DNA of 5,955 nucleotides, from contig JAJFIM010000069.1 of assembly GCA_021774995.1 (NCBI GenBank), positions 1 through 5,955 on the forward strand, in the 5' to 3' direction. Position 1 is the stretch's first letter, and the number at the start of each line of letters is the position of its first letter. This DNA is from Alphaproteobacteria bacterium (lineage in GTDB: Bacteria > Pseudomonadota > Alphaproteobacteria > SMXP01). Positions 5,092 through 5,955 of the stretch are shown here, one piece after another. The notes beneath the pieces were generated by a model. That model was not told the origin of the DNA. It saw nothing but the letters and a program-made list of their open reading frames with translations, and ran no database searches. The position numbers were made by a program, and so were the translations under genes.

Positions 5092-5955
5092 ATGGACCTC
5101 AGACAAATAAAACAGTTCATGGCTTTGGCCGAATCCAAGCATTTTTATAAGGCCGCCGCGGATATCGGCCTTACCCAATCCGCTCTGACACAGGCCATAT
5201 CCAAGCTCGAAAGAGAACTTGACCTGCAATTATTCGTGCGCAGCAAAACCGGGTCAATTCTCACCGAACATGGGCAAAGACTCTACGACCACGCCAAAGT
5301 TATTATTGGGCAGTTCGAAGCCGCCGAAACGGAACTTAAAGTCCGCTCACATCAACTCAGCGCGGAAATCAGCATCGGCATTATCAAGAGCCTGTCCGAC
5401 GACATTATATTGAGCGTTATCTCTCAGTTTAAAGAGCGATACCCGAACTATAATGTTAAAATAATCAAAGACTGGTCAGAAACGCTTTCTATTCTTTTGG
5501 CCGAAGGGGAAATTGATTTTGCCTTTCTCTCTGATCATTTTTTATCAACCAACATGCCGGAGTTGAAACTTGATTGCCTTTTCAAAGATGAAATTCAAGT
5601 TGTTGTTGGAGAACCACACGAACTCTTCTCGCACGACACAGTAGAGCTGAAAGATCTATCAGAATATCAATGGGTGGCCGTTTCCACCGCTCTCGACTGG
5701 CCTGAGTTTTTGGCTCGTATTTTCACGGCGGCCGATCTAAAGCCGCCGAATAATGTCATCAAGACTAATTCTCTCACCCTTGCAACGACTCTTTTGCAAG
5801 AAGGGCATGCCGTTGGCATCGCCTCGCCAAAACTTTTTCAGTCAGCAAATCACGGGTCCGGCGCTTTCAAATATTTTAGCGTTCCGGAATTATTTCAAGA
5901 AAGAAGCTTTAGCCTGTGCCACCGGGCGCGCATGGTCATTCGGCCATTCCACAAA
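5092..5955 (+). CDS. LysR-family transcriptional regulator (extreme C-terminus beyond window)
   Basis: This is a DNA-binding regulator, divergent from the transporter operon and its likely controller. It shows 288 codons, open to the right edge; the family is about 290-310 residues, so only a short C-terminal piece is missing. The winged helix-turn-helix occupies about 3-60: MDLRQIKQFMALAE, then FYKAAADIGLTQSALTQAI (18-36) with recognition helix QSALTQAISKLE, then LQLFVRSKTGSILTEHG (45-61). The linker helix runs about 62-88. The effector-binding domain (type 2 periplasmic-binding fold) begins at about 92 (ISIGII), with EGEIDFAFL (138-146), CLFKDEIQVVVGEPHEL (162-178) and LLQEGHAVGIASPKLF (234-249) in the expected places. 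ATG 5092 is chosen because MDLRQIKQF is the canonical start and an in-frame TGA lies at 5080-5082. There is no good Shine-Dalgarno. Effector is unknown; the imported compound or a metabolite is the natural inference. Confidence 0.95.
   Translation, partial: MDLRQIKQFMALAESKHFYKAAADIGLTQSALTQAISKLERELDLQLFVRSKTGSILTEHGQRLYDHAKVIIGQFEAAETELKVRSHQLSAEISIGIIKSLSDDIILSVISQFKERYPNYNVKIIKDWSETLSILLAEGEIDFAFLSDHFLSTNMPELKLDCLFKDEIQVVVGEPHELFSHDTVELKDLSEYQWVAVSTALDWPEFLARIFTAADLKPPNNVIKTNSLTLATTLLQEGHAVGIASPKLFQSANHGSGAFKYFSVPELFQERSFSLCHRARMVIRPFHK

Noticed and set aside
5023..5229. Minus-strand open frame opposite the LysR DNA-binding domain
   Set aside because: The plus-strand frame encodes a textbook LysR helix-turn-helix here. 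The antisense product has no family features and would begin inside it.
1..5955. Mobile element, CRISPR, phage or RNA gene
   Set aside because: No transposase, terminal inverted repeats, spaced direct repeats, tRNA cloverleaf or rRNA sequence was seen on either strand.

Overview
This window holds most of a peptide/nickel/opine-type (DppABCD/OppABCD-like) ABC importer operon on the minus strand. A divergently transcribed LysR-family regulator lies on the plus strand at the right end. By eye the base composition is moderate. The gene families, and the style of the small membrane protein at the head of the operon, point to a Gram-negative proteobacterium, most likely an alphaproteobacterium. That placement rests on family resemblance, not on any marker gene.

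Layout, reading the operon in its own direction (right to left): a six-helix membrane protein of unknown function (4874-4200); a periplasmic solute-binding protein of the SBP_bac_5 family (4215-2581); a DppB-like permease (2584-1610); a DppC-like permease (1613-741); and an ATP-binding subunit that runs off the left edge (744-1). Every junction overlaps: 16 bp at the first and a 4-bp ATGA stop/start overlap at the other three. The five genes therefore almost certainly form one translationally coupled transcript. The two permeases form the channel, the ATPase drives it and the binding protein selects the ligand. The substrate cannot be read from the sequence.

The 217-bp gap between the operon and the regulator (4875-5091) is AT-rich and holds the control region. 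A good sigma70-type promoter reads toward the LysR gene (TTGATC, 17 bp, TATACT), and a weaker candidate reads toward the operon (TTGTTT, 16 bp, TATAGT). Two similar 15-bp dyads of the LysR-family T-N11-A type are centred 30 bp apart. One overlaps the -35 of each promoter, and they sit near -63 and -33 relative to the inferred operon start. This is the classical arrangement in which the regulator represses itself and activates the neighbouring operon in response to a ligand, probably the transported compound or a derivative of it.

The system is a familiar kind of transporter locus. The least conventional parts are the uncharacterised membrane protein locked into the operon by overlap, the unusual N-terminus of the binding protein, and the paired operator-like dyads. 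No RNA genes, mobile elements, CRISPR arrays or phage genes are visible.
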